A DNA stretch of 64,000 bases. Source: Anaerolineales bacterium. GTDB lineage: Bacteria; Chloroflexota; Anaerolineae; Anaerolineales; Villigracilaceae. Below, piece after piece: positions 1-8,615 of this stretch (the first letter of the stretch is position 1; each line of letters begins with the position of its first letter). The stretch is taken from assembly GCA_014860745.1 (NCBI GenBank), contig JACZJC010000052.1, positions 1-64,000 on the forward strand. The letters run 5' to 3'. The notes under the pieces were generated by a model. It was not told the DNA's origin, made no database searches, and saw only the letters and a program-made list of their open reading frames with translations. The position numbers were made by a program, and so were the translations under genes.

Positions 1-1
1 T

Positions 2-124
2 ATATTCCGTAAGTTGAAAGTGTTTCGTATTTTGAGCGAGAGGTATCGTAATCGTAGAAAGAGGTTTGCTTTGCGCTTCAACCTGATCGCTGCTATTTAC
101 AACCTCGAACTCAACTCAATTTGA
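2..124 (+). mobile_element. C-terminal end of a DDE transposase (cut by window edge)
   Basis: Reading frame 2 from the first base is open for about 40 codons and ends at TGA (122-124). The peptide includes FRILSERYRNRRKRF and FNLIAAIYNLEL, which matches the end of IS5-like DDE transposases, where a basic helix is followed by NLIA-x-IYNxEL. The start and the catalytic DDE residues lie outside the window, so it cannot be said whether the element is intact. No terminal inverted repeat was recognised after the stop. The ORF track missed it because no start codon is inside the window. Confidence 0.7.
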
Positions 125-159
125 CTTTTGCAAGAGGTCTAGTAAAGTATTTAATGATA

Positions 160-165
160 TAAAAT
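160..165 (+). promoter_or_regulatory. -10 element placed for a leaderless transcript
   Basis: TAAAAT is followed by exactly six bases and then the ATG at 172, so the expected transcription start falls on the start codon. No Shine-Dalgarno sequence is visible before this ATG. The same arrangement recurs at several other genes in the window (see findings). The -35 region is weak. Confidence 0.4.
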
Positions 166-171
166 ACGTTC

Positions 172-807
172 ATGAATATTCAAGACGCATACGACGAGTG
201 GTCGGGGATCTATGATTCAAATGAAAACCTGACCCGTGACCTTGACCAAAAAATGACCCGCGAAAGTCTCGCGGGTCAGCATTTCGAATTAATTCTTGAG
301 CTTGGATGCGGCACCGGGAAGAATACTGTCTTCCTTGCGGGAGTCGGGACGAACGTGCATGCGCTGGATTTTTCGACAGGGATGATCGAAAGAGCGCGGA
401 CTAAGGTAAAGACGGGGAATGTCCGTTTTTCCGTTGCAGACCTGACGCAACGCTGGCCTTGTGACAATGCTGCGTATGATCTCATCACATGCAACCTTGT
501 TCTGGAACATATCCAAAACCTCTCCCATATTTTCTCCGAGGCGGCGCGGGTTTTACAGCCTAAAGGTAAATTCTTCATCAATGAACTACATCCCTTCAAA
601 CAATATCTGGGAACGAAGGCGCGATTTGAGCGGGGCGGGGAGACCATCGAAGTGGATGTCTTCATCCACCACATTTCGGATTTCATCGCTGCCGCAGATG
701 CGAACGGATTGAAGCTGGTCCGCTTGAAGGAATACTGGCATGCGGCGGATGAGGATAAACCTCCAAGGCTGGTCTCGTTCCTCTTTGAAAGGCTGAAGGG
801 CCATTGA
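172..807 (+). CDS. Class I SAM-dependent methyltransferase
   Basis: This 211-residue protein has the Rossmann methyltransferase fold: motif I is LELGCGTGKNT (about residues 42-52), an acidic end of strand 2 lies near ALDFSTGM, and the motif IV/post-IV region is DLITCNLVLEHI. It belongs to the Methyltransf_11/25 group, which transfers a methyl group from SAM to small molecules or quinone-like acceptors; the substrate cannot be told from sequence. It stands alone between a transposase remnant and htpG. The ATG has no ribosome binding site, but a -10-like TAAAAT lies six bases upstream, which suggests leaderless translation. The family is confident, the role unknown. Confidence 0.85.
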   Translation: MNIQDAYDEWSGIYDSNENLTRDLDQKMTRESLAGQHFELILELGCGTGKNTVFLAGVGTNVHALDFSTGMIERARTKVKTGNVRFSVADLTQRWPCDNAAYDLITCNLVLEHIQNLSHIFSEAARVLQPKGKFFINELHPFKQYLGTKARFERGGETIEVDVFIHHISDFIAAADANGLKLVRLKEYWHAADEDKPPRLVSFLFERLKGH

Positions 808-894
808 TGTTTTTCTTATAAAATTCTTATCGCCCGATTGACGCGCACGATTTAAAATTCTCCAAAATTAAGACACATTTTTCAGGAGGCAAAC

Positions 895-2760
895 ATGACC
901 GAGTCGAATGAGGCACAGCAATATTCATTTAAAGCAGAGACCAAACAGCTGCTTAATATCCTTATCCATTCCCTGTATAAGGAGCGCGAGGTATTTTTAC
1001 GCGAACTGCTCTCGAATGCCTCCGATGCCCTTAACCGCCTGCGCTTCGAAACAGTGACCAATCGGGATGTGCGAGACTTGAATGCCGAATTGAAGATCCG
1101 CATCACTGCCGATAAAGACGCGCGCATGCTCACGATTCAGGATTCAGGCATCGGGATGACACGTCAGGAGGTTATTGATAATCTTGGAACAATCGCTGAA
1201 TCGGGTGCGCGAAAATTCATCGAAGCCGCGAAGGAAAAGAATACAGACCTGGTCAACGTCATCGGCCAGTTCGGCGTGGGGTTTTATTCCGTATTCATGG
1301 TGGCAGAGTGGGTGAGGGTCACTTCGCGTTCGTTCAAGCCTGATGCCGAAGCGGTGAGCTGGTATGCCACCGGCGAGGATAATTATCAAGTCGGCAGGGC
1401 AGATATGAGCGAAAGGGGGACGCGCATCGAGATCAAACTCAAAGAGGATGCGGTTGAATTCGCGGAGGAATATCACCTTAAGAATATCATCCACAGGCAC
1501 TCGGATTACATTGGTTTTCCCATTTACATCGGCGACAGCAAGGATGCGGTCAATAAGCAGACATCGCTCTGGCGAACTTCGAAGCAGGATGTGACCGAGG
1601 AGCAATACACGGAGTTTTACCGCCAGACCACGCTGGACTTTGAAGCCCCGCTGCTGCACATTCACATGTCCACCGATGCGCCTGTGCAGTTGTATGCGCT
1701 GCTTTATATTTCCAGCAAAGCCGAACGCAGTATGTTCTCTTTGCGAAAAGATGACGGGTTGAAGTTATACACGCGCAATATTTTGATCGATGAGTACAAC
1801 AAGGATTTGCTGCCCGAGTATTTGCGATTTGTGCAAGGCGTTGTGGACTCGGAGGATTTGCCGCTCAATGTCTCGCGGGAAACGGTTCAGGCAAGTGGGC
1901 TGATGCCCAAGCTGAAAAAGGTGTTGACAAACCAGGTGATGCGCGAGTTGGAAACCCTTGCAAAAAATAACGCTGAAAAATACCAGACCTTCTGGCAGGA
2001 ATTCGGCGTGTATCTGAAACAAGGCATTGCCGCGAGCCCTGCCGATGCGGAGAGCATCAACCCGCTGCTGCGCTTCAAAACGAATTTGAATCCTGAAACA
2101 TGGTCTTCTCTTGCAGAGTACGTTTCGCGCATGAAAGAGGGACAGAAGGAAATTTATTACATCGTGGGCGAGGACCCGAAAGCCGTATTGCGCAGCCCGC
2201 ATCTGGATTATTTCCACTCGCAGGGGACGGAAGTGCTGCTGCTCACCGACCCGATGGATTCATTCATGTTAATGGGCTTGCGCAAGTACAAGGATTTTGA
2301 TCTGAAGAATGTAGCCCAGGCCGATGTGGACACAACTCAAAAACCGAAAGGCGAACCCGAAGCGGAAAAAATCCCCGACGCGGATTTCCATTCACTGGTC
2401 GATACCTTCAAGGAAGTCCTTGGTGAACGTGTCACCGACGTCCGCGCCAGCAGCCGTTTATATCAATCCGTTGCGCGCCTGGCAGATGCGGACCCCAATG
2501 CCAACCCAGACCTCCAGCGTGTTTACAAATATCTTGGCAAGGATTATGAAATCCCCAAAAAGGTGCTGGAGTTGAATCCCGCGCATACCATTCTTAAGAA
2601 CCTGCTCAGGCTGGAATCAGGCTCAGAATTGCAAACCATCATCATCGAACAGATCTACGATAGCGCCCTGCTGGTGGAAGGATTGCACCCCGACCCGTCG
2701 AGCATCGCTGCGCGCGTCCAGCAGATCATGGAAGCGGCGTTGAGGCAGGAAACAGGGTAG
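895..2760 (+). CDS. htpG: Molecular chaperone HtpG (Hsp90)
   Basis: This 621-residue cytoplasmic ATP-dependent chaperone of the Hsp90 family has the usual bacterial length. The N-terminal GHKL ATPase domain is clear: LLSNASDALNRLR (ATP-contacting Asn), DSGIGMTRQEV and GQFGVGFYSVFMV. The middle-domain landmark LPLNVSRETVQ carries the catalytic-loop Arg, and the C-terminal dimerisation domain follows. The start is fixed by a strong AGGAGG six bases before the ATG. A Rho-independent terminator follows directly, so it is probably a single-gene transcript. No CIRCE element or other heat-shock operator was recognised upstream. Confidence 0.98.
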   Translation: MTESNEAQQYSFKAETKQLLNILIHSLYKEREVFLRELLSNASDALNRLRFETVTNRDVRDLNAELKIRITADKDARMLTIQDSGIGMTRQEVIDNLGTIAESGARKFIEAAKEKNTDLVNVIGQFGVGFYSVFMVAEWVRVTSRSFKPDAEAVSWYATGEDNYQVGRADMSERGTRIEIKLKEDAVEFAEEYHLKNIIHRHSDYIGFPIYIGDSKDAVNKQTSLWRTSKQDVTEEQYTEFYRQTTLDFEAPLLHIHMSTDAPVQLYALLYISSKAERSMFSLRKDDGLKLYTRNILIDEYNKDLLPEYLRFVQGVVDSEDLPLNVSRETVQASGLMPKLKKVLTNQVMRELETLAKNNAEKYQTFWQEFGVYLKQGIAASPADAESINPLLRFKTNLNPETWSSLAEYVSRMKEGQKEIYYIVGEDPKAVLRSPHLDYFHSQGTEVLLLTDPMDSFMLMGLRKYKDFDLKNVAQADVDTTQKPKGEPEAEKIPDADFHSLVDTFKEVLGERVTDVRASSRLYQSVARLADADPNANPDLQRVYKYLGKDYEIPKKVLELNPAHTILKNLLRLESGSELQTIIIEQIYDSALLVEGLHPDPSSIAARVQQIMEAALRQETG

Positions 2761-2773
2761 AGCGGAACCGAGG

Positions 2774-2807
2774 GAGAGCCATCTTTGTGAAGGTGGCTCT
2801 CTTTTTT
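2774..2807 (+). terminator. Rho-independent terminator after htpG
   Basis: A hairpin with stem GAGAGCCA paired to TGGCTCTC, extended inward by CTT/AAG, is followed by TTTTTT. It lies 13 bases after the htpG stop codon. Confidence 0.85.
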
Positions 2808-2828
2808 AGGGATCATTCGCAGGTAAAG

Positions 2829-2930
2829 GAAAAGTTCACTTTTCAATTTGTTCCCGCGCAAATATGCCCACAACTTCATTTCGGCGGGCGTAGGGTCTCT
2901 GCGCAGTTCACCTGTTCGGTGCACGGTTTT
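2829..2930 (-). pseudogene. Fragment of a DUF559 (Vsr-like) endonuclease
   Basis: On the minus strand this stretch encodes RRDPTPAEMKLWAYLR, which matches the opening helix of DUF559 proteins (LRKNxTPAExxLWxxLR), a family related to very-short-patch repair nucleases. The rest of the domain, including the catalytic core, is absent: the frame runs into the htpG terminator region. No intact copy is in the window. This is a remnant without function, identified only from the short conserved motif. Confidence 0.5.
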
Positions 2931-2934
2931 GGAA

Positions 2935-3771
2935 TTAACCCTTAACAGCTCCAGCAACCACGCCTTCAATTATATATTTTTGGCAAAGCAGATAGAAAAT
3001 AACAATCGGTATGATTGCCAGAACGAGCATGGCCATCATGGCGCCCATGTCAATACTGCCATAGCCTCCCAGCAAATACTGAACAGCGATGGGGATTGTC
3101 CGATAGTTGGTGCCGATCAGGAGATAGGGCAGCAGATAGTCATTCCAAATCCACATGGTGTTAAGTATGGCGACCGTAATGTAGATCGGTCTGAGAATTG
3201 GGAAAACGATTAGGAAGAATGTCTGGATCGGGTTGCAGCCGTCGATTGTTGCGGCTTCTTCGATTTCAAGCGGGATGCTCTTGATAAACCCGCTGAAGAT
3301 GAACACGGATAATCCAGCCCCGAACCCAAGATAGATGGCAATGATACCGATGGGATTATCCAGGTGCAGGAGATTCGCCATCTTGGACATCGTAAACATC
3401 ACCATCTGGAAAGGTACGATCATGGAGAAAATCAACAGATAGTAAATGGATGAACTTAATGTCGATTTTACGCGGGTGATTACCCATGCCGTCATGGACG
3501 TAAAAAACACGATCGTGCCAACCGAGAATACAGTAATAAAAAGGGAATACCCGAATGCCGGTATGAACCCTGTTTTAACCAGGCCGGTGACGTAATTTTT
3601 GAGGCCGACAAACGTCTGGGCATCAGGGAAGGCAAAGGGCGTGTTTGAAATAAAGAACCTGCCCTTGAAGGAATTCATCAGGACAAGAAAGAGGGGTGCC
3701 AGGTACAGGAGAGCCAAAACAAGCAGGAATCCAAAAGTGAGATTTAACCCGGTGCGCTTCGAGGTGTTCAT
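2935..3771 (-). CDS. Carbohydrate ABC transporter permease (MalG type)
   Basis: This 278-residue integral membrane protein has six predicted segments (for example LNLTFGFLLVLALLYLAPLFLVLMN at the start). The EAA loop, which docks the ATPase, reads EEAATIDGCNPIQTFFLIVFPILRP near residues 190-210. It is typical of the MalG/CUT1 family that imports oligosaccharides or polyols. Its ATG overlaps the stop of the upstream permease by one base (TAATG), so the two are translationally coupled. It is the last gene of a binding protein-permease-permease operon. No ATPase gene is present, so a shared MsmX-like ATPase elsewhere is likely. Confidence 0.92.
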   Translation of the reverse strand: MNTSKRTGLNLTFGFLLVLALLYLAPLFLVLMNSFKGRFFISNTPFAFPDAQTFVGLKNYVTGLVKTGFIPAFGYSLFITVFSVGTIVFFTSMTAWVITRVKSTLSSSIYYLLIFSMIVPFQMVMFTMSKMANLLHLDNPIGIIAIYLGFGAGLSVFIFSGFIKSIPLEIEEAATIDGCNPIQTFFLIVFPILRPIYITVAILNTMWIWNDYLLPYLLIGTNYRTIPIAVQYLLGGYGSIDMGAMMAMLVLAIIPIVIFYLLCQKYIIEGVVAGAVKG

Positions 3772-4616
3772 TAGTTCTCCATCTCCTTGCTTCTGGATAA
3801 AAGCAGCTGCACCAGCACGATGATGCCGACCAGCAGGAAGAAGACCACAGCCTTCGCCTGGCCTACGCCTTCATAGCCGGTAGTACCGTAAAAGCTGTTG
3901 TAAATATCCAGCGCCATCATGGCTGTCGCTTTGCCCGGTGCGCCTCTTGTGAGGGCCAGGTTTTGATCAAAGAGCTTGAATGAATTAGCCAGGGTAAGGA
4001 ATGTGCAAATGGTGAAGGCCGGCGTCACCAGGGGAATCGTGATGTTGAACAGGACCTGCCGGGGATTGGCACCGTCAATCTGGGCTGCTTCGACCAGTTC
4101 TGGCGGAATGGACTGGATGGAGGCAATGTAGATCACCATCATGTACCCAACCATCTGCCAGTTCGTTACAATGACCAGACCCCAGAAGCCATATTTCGCG
4201 CTGAAGGTGATATCAACCTGGAACCGGTAGAGAACGCCGTTGATGATGAGCAGCCAGATATAGCCCAGGACAATTCCCCCGATGAGATTCGGCATGAAGA
4301 ATGTGGTGCGGAAAATATTCCTGCCCCAAACGTTGCGGGTGAGCAGGAGCGCCAGCGAGAAGGCGAATAAGTTGATCAACACCACTGAAATCAGGGTGAA
4401 TTTCGCGGTAAACACCATCGCATTTAGGAAGTCTTTGTTTTCGGTAAACGCGCGCACATAATTGTTCAGACCCACCCAGCGTGCATTGGTCACGGTTGTG
4501 AACCTGGTAAATGATAAATAGATGCCTAGGAGGAAGGGTATGAAAAACGCGATCGCGAAGGCGGTCAACGTTGGCAGCGTGAAAAGCGCGTAGTAGGCAT
4601 TCGATATTCTGCGCAC
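3771..4616 (-). CDS. Carbohydrate ABC transporter permease (MalF type)
   Basis: This is the partner permease of a CUT1 sugar importer, with six membrane segments and an EAA loop reading VEAAQIDGANPRQVLFNITIPLVTP. It pairs with the downstream MalG-type permease. The ORF track begins at an ATG at 4643, but that codon has no ribosome binding site. AGGAG precedes a GTG at 4616 with good spacing, so the GTG start (281 residues, beginning MRRISNAYYALFT) is preferred here. A strong hairpin separates it from the upstream binding-protein gene. The substrate is unknown. Confidence 0.9.
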   Translation of the reverse strand: MRRISNAYYALFTLPTLTAFAIAFFIPFLLGIYLSFTRFTTVTNARWVGLNNYVRAFTENKDFLNAMVFTAKFTLISVVLINLFAFSLALLLTRNVWGRNIFRTTFFMPNLIGGIVLGYIWLLIINGVLYRFQVDITFSAKYGFWGLVIVTNWQMVGYMMVIYIASIQSIPPELVEAAQIDGANPRQVLFNITIPLVTPAFTICTFLTLANSFKLFDQNLALTRGAPGKATAMMALDIYNSFYGTTGYEGVGQAKAVVFFLLVGIIVLVQLLLSRSKEMEN

Positions 4617-4662
4617 GGGATTTCTCCTGCTCTGCAAAAGCATGAACGATGAATAAATTCAA

Positions 4663-4694
4663 GTCACCCCGCCCCGTTGCCGGCGCGGGGTGAC
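4663..4694 (-). promoter_or_regulatory. Intercistronic stem-loop between binding protein and permeases
   Basis: GTCACCCCGC pairs perfectly with GCGGGGTGAC around a 12-base loop. It sits in the 73-base gap between the binding-protein stop and the permease start, with no T-run. Such hairpins are known to stabilise the upstream message and lower permease expression relative to the binding protein. Confidence 0.6.
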
Positions 4695-4715
4695 CCGTCT
4701 AACTAGGTTGAAAGC

Positions 4716-6083
4716 TTATCCGCCGGCGGCTTTGGCTTTCTCAGCCTTCCATTGGTCAATAAACAACTGCTGCACATCCTCCCACGGCATGGAGCCCTGG
4801 GCGTACTGCAACAGCGCTGCCCCGAAGGCATCCTTGAAGGGCTGGCCTGGGAACAGAGTGAAGCGCCAAGCCACGCTGTACAGGTCAGCGTTGCCCGCAT
4901 AACGCAGCACTTCTCGAGCCAAAGGATCGGTCGGCTTTTCGTCGTCGGCAAAGGTGTCGAACGGAGTCATGAACTTCAGATCGTTGGTGACGAAGGCTTT
5001 TCCGGTCGGGCTGCTGTACAGCCACCAGATGAAGTCCGCGGCGAGCTGCTGCTTCTCCGGTGTGGCCTGCTTGTTAATGGCGAAGAAGTTCTCGGTGCCA
5101 ATGTTCAAGCCCTGCTTTTCTTCGCCCGGCACGCCGGTATAGATGGGCAGGTACTTGACTTCCTCAGCCTTGACGGTATTGCCGTCGACGCCGGAAATCT
5201 GGCCCCAGGCCCAGTTGCCGTTCTGCACCATCGCGCACTGACCAAGGGCAAACTCTGCCATGGAATCGTCCACACTCTTGCTGCCCAACAGGGTTGGGGC
5301 GGTGGTCGAGTTGTTGATGTAGAGGTCGAAGATGTTCTTATAATTCTCGGCATACTGGAATTTGACTTCGGCCGTGGCAGCGGGGTCGCTCAGGTTGAGG
5401 TTGTTATCCCGAAACTCGTAGAAGATTGGGAGGTTGGCCAGATGGGTCTGCCAGCGCCAGTCTTCGCCGGGCTTGAGTGAAGTGGAGCAGAAAACGCCGC
5501 CAATGCCAAGGGCATCCTTTTTGGACTGCATGTCTTCAACAACGGCCTTTAAAGCGGCAAAGTTGTTGACCTCATCCATGGAGGCTGCTGTGGCACCCTC
5601 AGTGGCGAAGTACTTGTCCATCATGGCGTTATTGTAGATGATCCCATAGCCTTCAATCACATACGGAAGGCCGTATACGCCGGCGCCATCGGTGACCGCC
5701 AGGGTTTTGTCGGTGAGATGCTTGTATAGTTCGGTGCCCGACAGATCAGCGGTGTAATCTTTCCAGGCGGCGTAGCCGACCGGACCATTGATCTGGAACA
5801 GGACTGGGGGATCGGACTTGGCGATCTCAGACTTCAACGTCTGCTCGTAGGTACCAGACGCCGCAGTGACAACCTTGAGCGTATTGCCTGTCTCGGCATT
5901 CCACGCTTCCGCAATCTTTGTGTAGGTTTCGGCGACTTCCGGCTTGAAATTCAGATAGTAGAGCTCTCCGGTAGCTGCACCAGCTGGAGCCTCGGTGCCG
6001 GCAGGGGTGCCGCCGCCACAAGCTGTGAGAATGATGCTGGCAACTACTAATAGACTAAATACTAGTCCTAACTTGGATTTCAT
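4716..6083 (-). CDS. Sugar ABC transporter extracellular binding lipoprotein
   Basis: This 455-residue family 1 extracellular solute-binding protein has a lipoprotein signal peptide (lipobox LTAC, Cys about residue 21) followed by a Gly/Ala/Thr linker. The mature fold shows the usual features: an N-terminal lobe ending in VLFQINGPVGYAAW, and aromatic residues of the ligand cleft such as NGNWAWGQ and LPYVIEGYGIIYNN. It captures a sugar outside the membrane and delivers it to the two permeases downstream. It is the first gene of the operon, with AAGGAGAA before the ATG. No LacI or AraC gene is adjacent, so regulation and substrate are unknown. Confidence 0.93.
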   Translation of the reverse strand: MKSKLGLVFSLLVVASIILTACGGGTPAGTEAPAGAATGELYYLNFKPEVAETYTKIAEAWNAETGNTLKVVTAASGTYEQTLKSEIAKSDPPVLFQINGPVGYAAWKDYTADLSGTELYKHLTDKTLAVTDGAGVYGLPYVIEGYGIIYNNAMMDKYFATEGATAASMDEVNNFAALKAVVEDMQSKKDALGIGGVFCSTSLKPGEDWRWQTHLANLPIFYEFRDNNLNLSDPAATAEVKFQYAENYKNIFDLYINNSTTAPTLLGSKSVDDSMAEFALGQCAMVQNGNWAWGQISGVDGNTVKAEEVKYLPIYTGVPGEEKQGLNIGTENFFAINKQATPEKQQLAADFIWWLYSSPTGKAFVTNDLKFMTPFDTFADDEKPTDPLAREVLRYAGNADLYSVAWRFTLFPGQPFKDAFGAALLQYAQGSMPWEDVQQLFIDQWKAEKAKAAGG

Positions 6084-6255
6084 CTTTCTTCTCCTTGCAT
6101 AGATATGGTATTGATTGAATGTATCGATTTGATTTAGGATATTTTATAGTGATGGATTGGGTGTATTAGCCATCACCTCCTTTTGCTCAGTTGGAGCTGC
6201 CTTTCTGCTTTTAATAATAGCACAACATTTTATTTTTCCAAGTGATATACAAGTC

Positions 6256-6630
6256 TTATCTTCCAGCTTCGATCATCCGAAACACCATCGGGCTGAAATA
6301 AGGGATCAACCAGATAAGCCAGACAAAGATGCTGAACTTGTGGAAACTCAAAATCATCTTTTCATCCTTTCGTACAAGCACCACGGTTGCCCATAATGCA
6401 TGGATGAACATCAAAGCGATGGCAAGAACGCCTGAGTAGCCATGAATATCGTAACTCATTCCCCCCACAAACTCGAACATCAACCCCGTGCCCCAGGTAT
6501 CGCAAACGAGTCCCAGCCAGAAGAACGCGGTATGCCAGACTTTCAACCTGCCCTGTAAACGTTCACTCCAGACGCCGATGGAGTAAAAGAGCAAGGCAAG
6601 GTTGATGATGATTACAGCGAGGGGATTCAT
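6256..6630 (-). CDS. Small HsmA/TIGR03987-type membrane protein
   Basis: This 124-residue protein has four hydrophobic segments: INLALLFYSIGVWSE, AFFWLGLVCDTWGT, VLAIALMFIHALWATVVLV and IFVWLIWLIPYF. The conserved pattern with DTWGT, a GYSGVLAI stretch and IHALWA resembles the TIGR03987 (HsmA) family of unknown function. It is divergent in promoter from nothing obvious and stands alone, 170 bases upstream of the sugar operon and on the same strand. AGGGG precedes the ATG. The family call is from memory of the motif and the function is unknown. Confidence 0.7.
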   Translation of the reverse strand: MNPLAVIIINLALLFYSIGVWSERLQGRLKVWHTAFFWLGLVCDTWGTGLMFEFVGGMSYDIHGYSGVLAIALMFIHALWATVVLVRKDEKMILSFHKFSIFVWLIWLIPYFSPMVFRMIEAGR

Positions 6631-6793
6631 CGAAAGCCCCTGCGCCGCATGCTTTGCCTCACACCCGCCCCAAATCTTGAGGAAGGCACGACTCTCAGTT
6701 TATTACAGGCCTCTCCCAAAGTGATGTGGATGAACAACGGCATAAAATCTCCCAATTCTCAAATTATTTTCGTTCGGCACGACCCTTCAAGCT

Positions 6794-7654
6794 TCATTGC
6801 ACCGGCTTATAGACGTCCACATTATCGAAATACACCTTGTAGCCTTCGGCATCCGCGAACGGGAAGGTGTACACAAAGAATGCCGCCTCTCCGAGGGTCT
6901 TAGCAGGGGTTTGGACGGCGGCTTCCATCATCCACTCATCGTTGATGAAGAGTGTGATGAAATCCTGATAACAACTGATGCCGATCCGATTCACCGCGCC
7001 GGGAGCCGAGTTGAGGACGCTGGAACTCTGCCAGTATTGTCCCTGAGCATTCTTAGGAGTCAACGCGATGTTTTCCCCATTCACGAATTGCCCGATCACA
7101 TACGATGCTTCGCCAAGGTCAAACTCGACATAATAGTAATTGTCCTCATCCTGATACTGGCAAAACACTCCAACTGTCCCATTCTGCGGGCCCGCGTCAC
7201 TCTTCATATTGAACCAGAACTCGAACGGAGAGAAATCCACCGGCATATAGGCCCAGTCCACGTAATCTGGCTCTTTGATCTGAATACTATATTGCCCGTC
7301 TTCATATTTCATGATCGTCTTCCCATCGTCGAAGACCGGCCAGCCCAGCGCATCGGATGAAAAATCATCAAAGATGCGATATTCGCTCGCCTCCTGACCT
7401 CCCGTCAGGTTTGGTCCCGATGCTGGAGCCCCAGCAGTCGCTGATAGTGTCGGCTCTTGTGCATCTGGAGCTATGGTTGGTTGTTCTGTGTCGATCGGGG
7501 GAATCGGGCTGACAAATTCAGGCGCGGGAGGCTCGGAAGTTAACTGAAAATAATATACAGCCCCGCCGAGTCCCAGAACGCCAACACAAACCACACACGC
7601 GCATCCAACAGCAAGCACGATACCCCACCACGGAAAGTTACGTTTTTTATTCAT
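6794..7654 (-). CDS. Membrane-anchored protein with concanavalin/LamG-like domain
   Basis: The protein begins MNKKRNFPWWGIVLAVG, giving one N-terminal membrane anchor, then a Pro/Thr/Ala-rich linker (about residues 40-85) and a C-terminal beta-sandwich. In that sandwich FDDFSSDALGWPVF, YYYVEFDLGEASYVIGQF, NRIGISCYQDFITLFINDEW and VYFDNVDVY follow the pattern of DUF1080/LamG-like carbohydrate-binding domains common in Chloroflexi lipoproteins. The track start (7777) reads through a repeat; AAGGAGG before the ATG at 7654 decides the start. It is probably displayed outside the membrane. Ligand unknown. Confidence 0.75.
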   Translation of the reverse strand: MNKKRNFPWWGIVLAVGCACVVCVGVLGLGGAVYYFQLTSEPPAPEFVSPIPPIDTEQPTIAPDAQEPTLSATAGAPASGPNLTGGQEASEYRIFDDFSSDALGWPVFDDGKTIMKYEDGQYSIQIKEPDYVDWAYMPVDFSPFEFWFNMKSDAGPQNGTVGVFCQYQDEDNYYYVEFDLGEASYVIGQFVNGENIALTPKNAQGQYWQSSSVLNSAPGAVNRIGISCYQDFITLFINDEWMMEAAVQTPAKTLGEAAFFVYTFPFADAEGYKVYFDNVDVYKPVQ

Positions 7655-7819
7655 CCTGCGCCTCCTTGAAGCCTCTTTCATTATACAAAAAATCGAGGCG
7701 GATAACCATCCACCTCGATCTCGACCTAAAATCCCTGGCACAGGGGTTGGGGGCGGTTGTTGAGCTTGTCGAAACATGAGGCCGCTCTCCCCCCATTCCT
7801 GCCGCGGACGCCTTGCGTT

Positions 7820-8413
7820 TTAATCAAGGCTAACTCCTTTATCTGAATTACATTTGATCCCATCTGGGGGAATTACTTCAAACTTATCTAATGATGTGTT
7901 TGCCCGCCATGCCAATACGATCACTCCATTTCTTCCAGCGGAAATGATCTCACTATTGGGCACATCATTTAGAGAACACCCGTCAGGGATCAAGATGAGT
8001 CCAGCCTCTACATTGGATAACACTAAAACATCCCTTACTTCCCAAAATGCAGTGCCGTTCGCATCATAATGGGTAATTTCGCTCAGCCACAGCATTTTGT
8101 CTGCACCATCCATGACTAGCCATAAGCCATGGTCTTCTGTACCCTGGATCATCATACTGAAGCCTTCGGTGAGACCAGCGGGAAAAGGCGGATAACTCAA
8201 GCCAATATATTTGCTGAATTTTTCAGGAGCAGACCCGTCAGACAGTACGGCTGTTGGAATATCTTGGGTGGGTTCTGCAATGACAACAGGCTCAGGCGTT
8301 TCGGCCGGGTTTTCTATAACAGGTAGTTCGGGCGCAGGTTCGAATGGCCCGCAAGCTGCAAGAAGCAGAACGGTAATCACAACCAACATAAGTTTTTTCA
8401 ATTGCTTGTTCAT
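7820..8413 (-). CDS. Hypothetical lipoprotein
   Basis: The product is 197 residues starting MNKQLKKLMLVVITVLLLAACG, a clear lipoprotein signal with LAAC lipobox. A Pro/Glu/Thr linker follows, then a globular domain with two separated cysteines (DGCSL and GIKC) that could form a disulfide. The track start at 8491 lies in non-coding sequence; ATGGAG upstream of 8413 supports the shorter form. No family was recognised. It is one of three exported proteins on the minus strand between 6.8 and 9.6 kb, which may form a loose surface-protein group. Confidence 0.65.
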   Translation of the reverse strand: MNKQLKKLMLVVITVLLLAACGPFEPAPELPVIENPAETPEPVVIAEPTQDIPTAVLSDGSAPEKFSKYIGLSYPPFPAGLTEGFSMMIQGTEDHGLWLVMDGADKMLWLSEITHYDANGTAFWEVRDVLVLSNVEAGLILIPDGCSLNDVPNSEIISAGRNGVIVLAWRANTSLDKFEVIPPDGIKCNSDKGVSLD

Positions 8414-8426
8414 GTCAACACTCCAT

Positions 8427-8615
8427 TTACCAATAATCAGTTGCGTGAGTGACGACATATCTATTGAATTTGTTCCCCGCAAAACAGACAAAAGCTTTCG
8501 TTTCGCAAGTGTATTGGGCTTCTACCCATCCCGAGCCTTCCCAAATCCACAAGTTGACGTTGTGATTAACAACAGCGCAGATGAGGCTTGCGCGTAAGTG
8601 CGTTATGGTCCCCAT
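8427..8615 (-). pseudogene. Short ORF, possible fragment of a surface protein
   Basis: This 62-codon frame overlaps the end of the TolB-like gene. Its middle part (VNHNVNLWIWEGSGWVEAQYTC) reads like real beta-strand protein rather than random frame, but it has no signal peptide and no good ribosome binding site. It may be a decayed piece of a gene lost between the two lipoproteins. It could also be chance. Confidence 0.25.

Noticed and set aside
6140-6175. Nine-codon minus-strand mini-ORF after GGAGG upstream of the sugar operon (MANTPNPSL)
   Set aside because: The Shine-Dalgarno is only two bases from the ATG and there is no attenuator-like structure downstream; probably chance.
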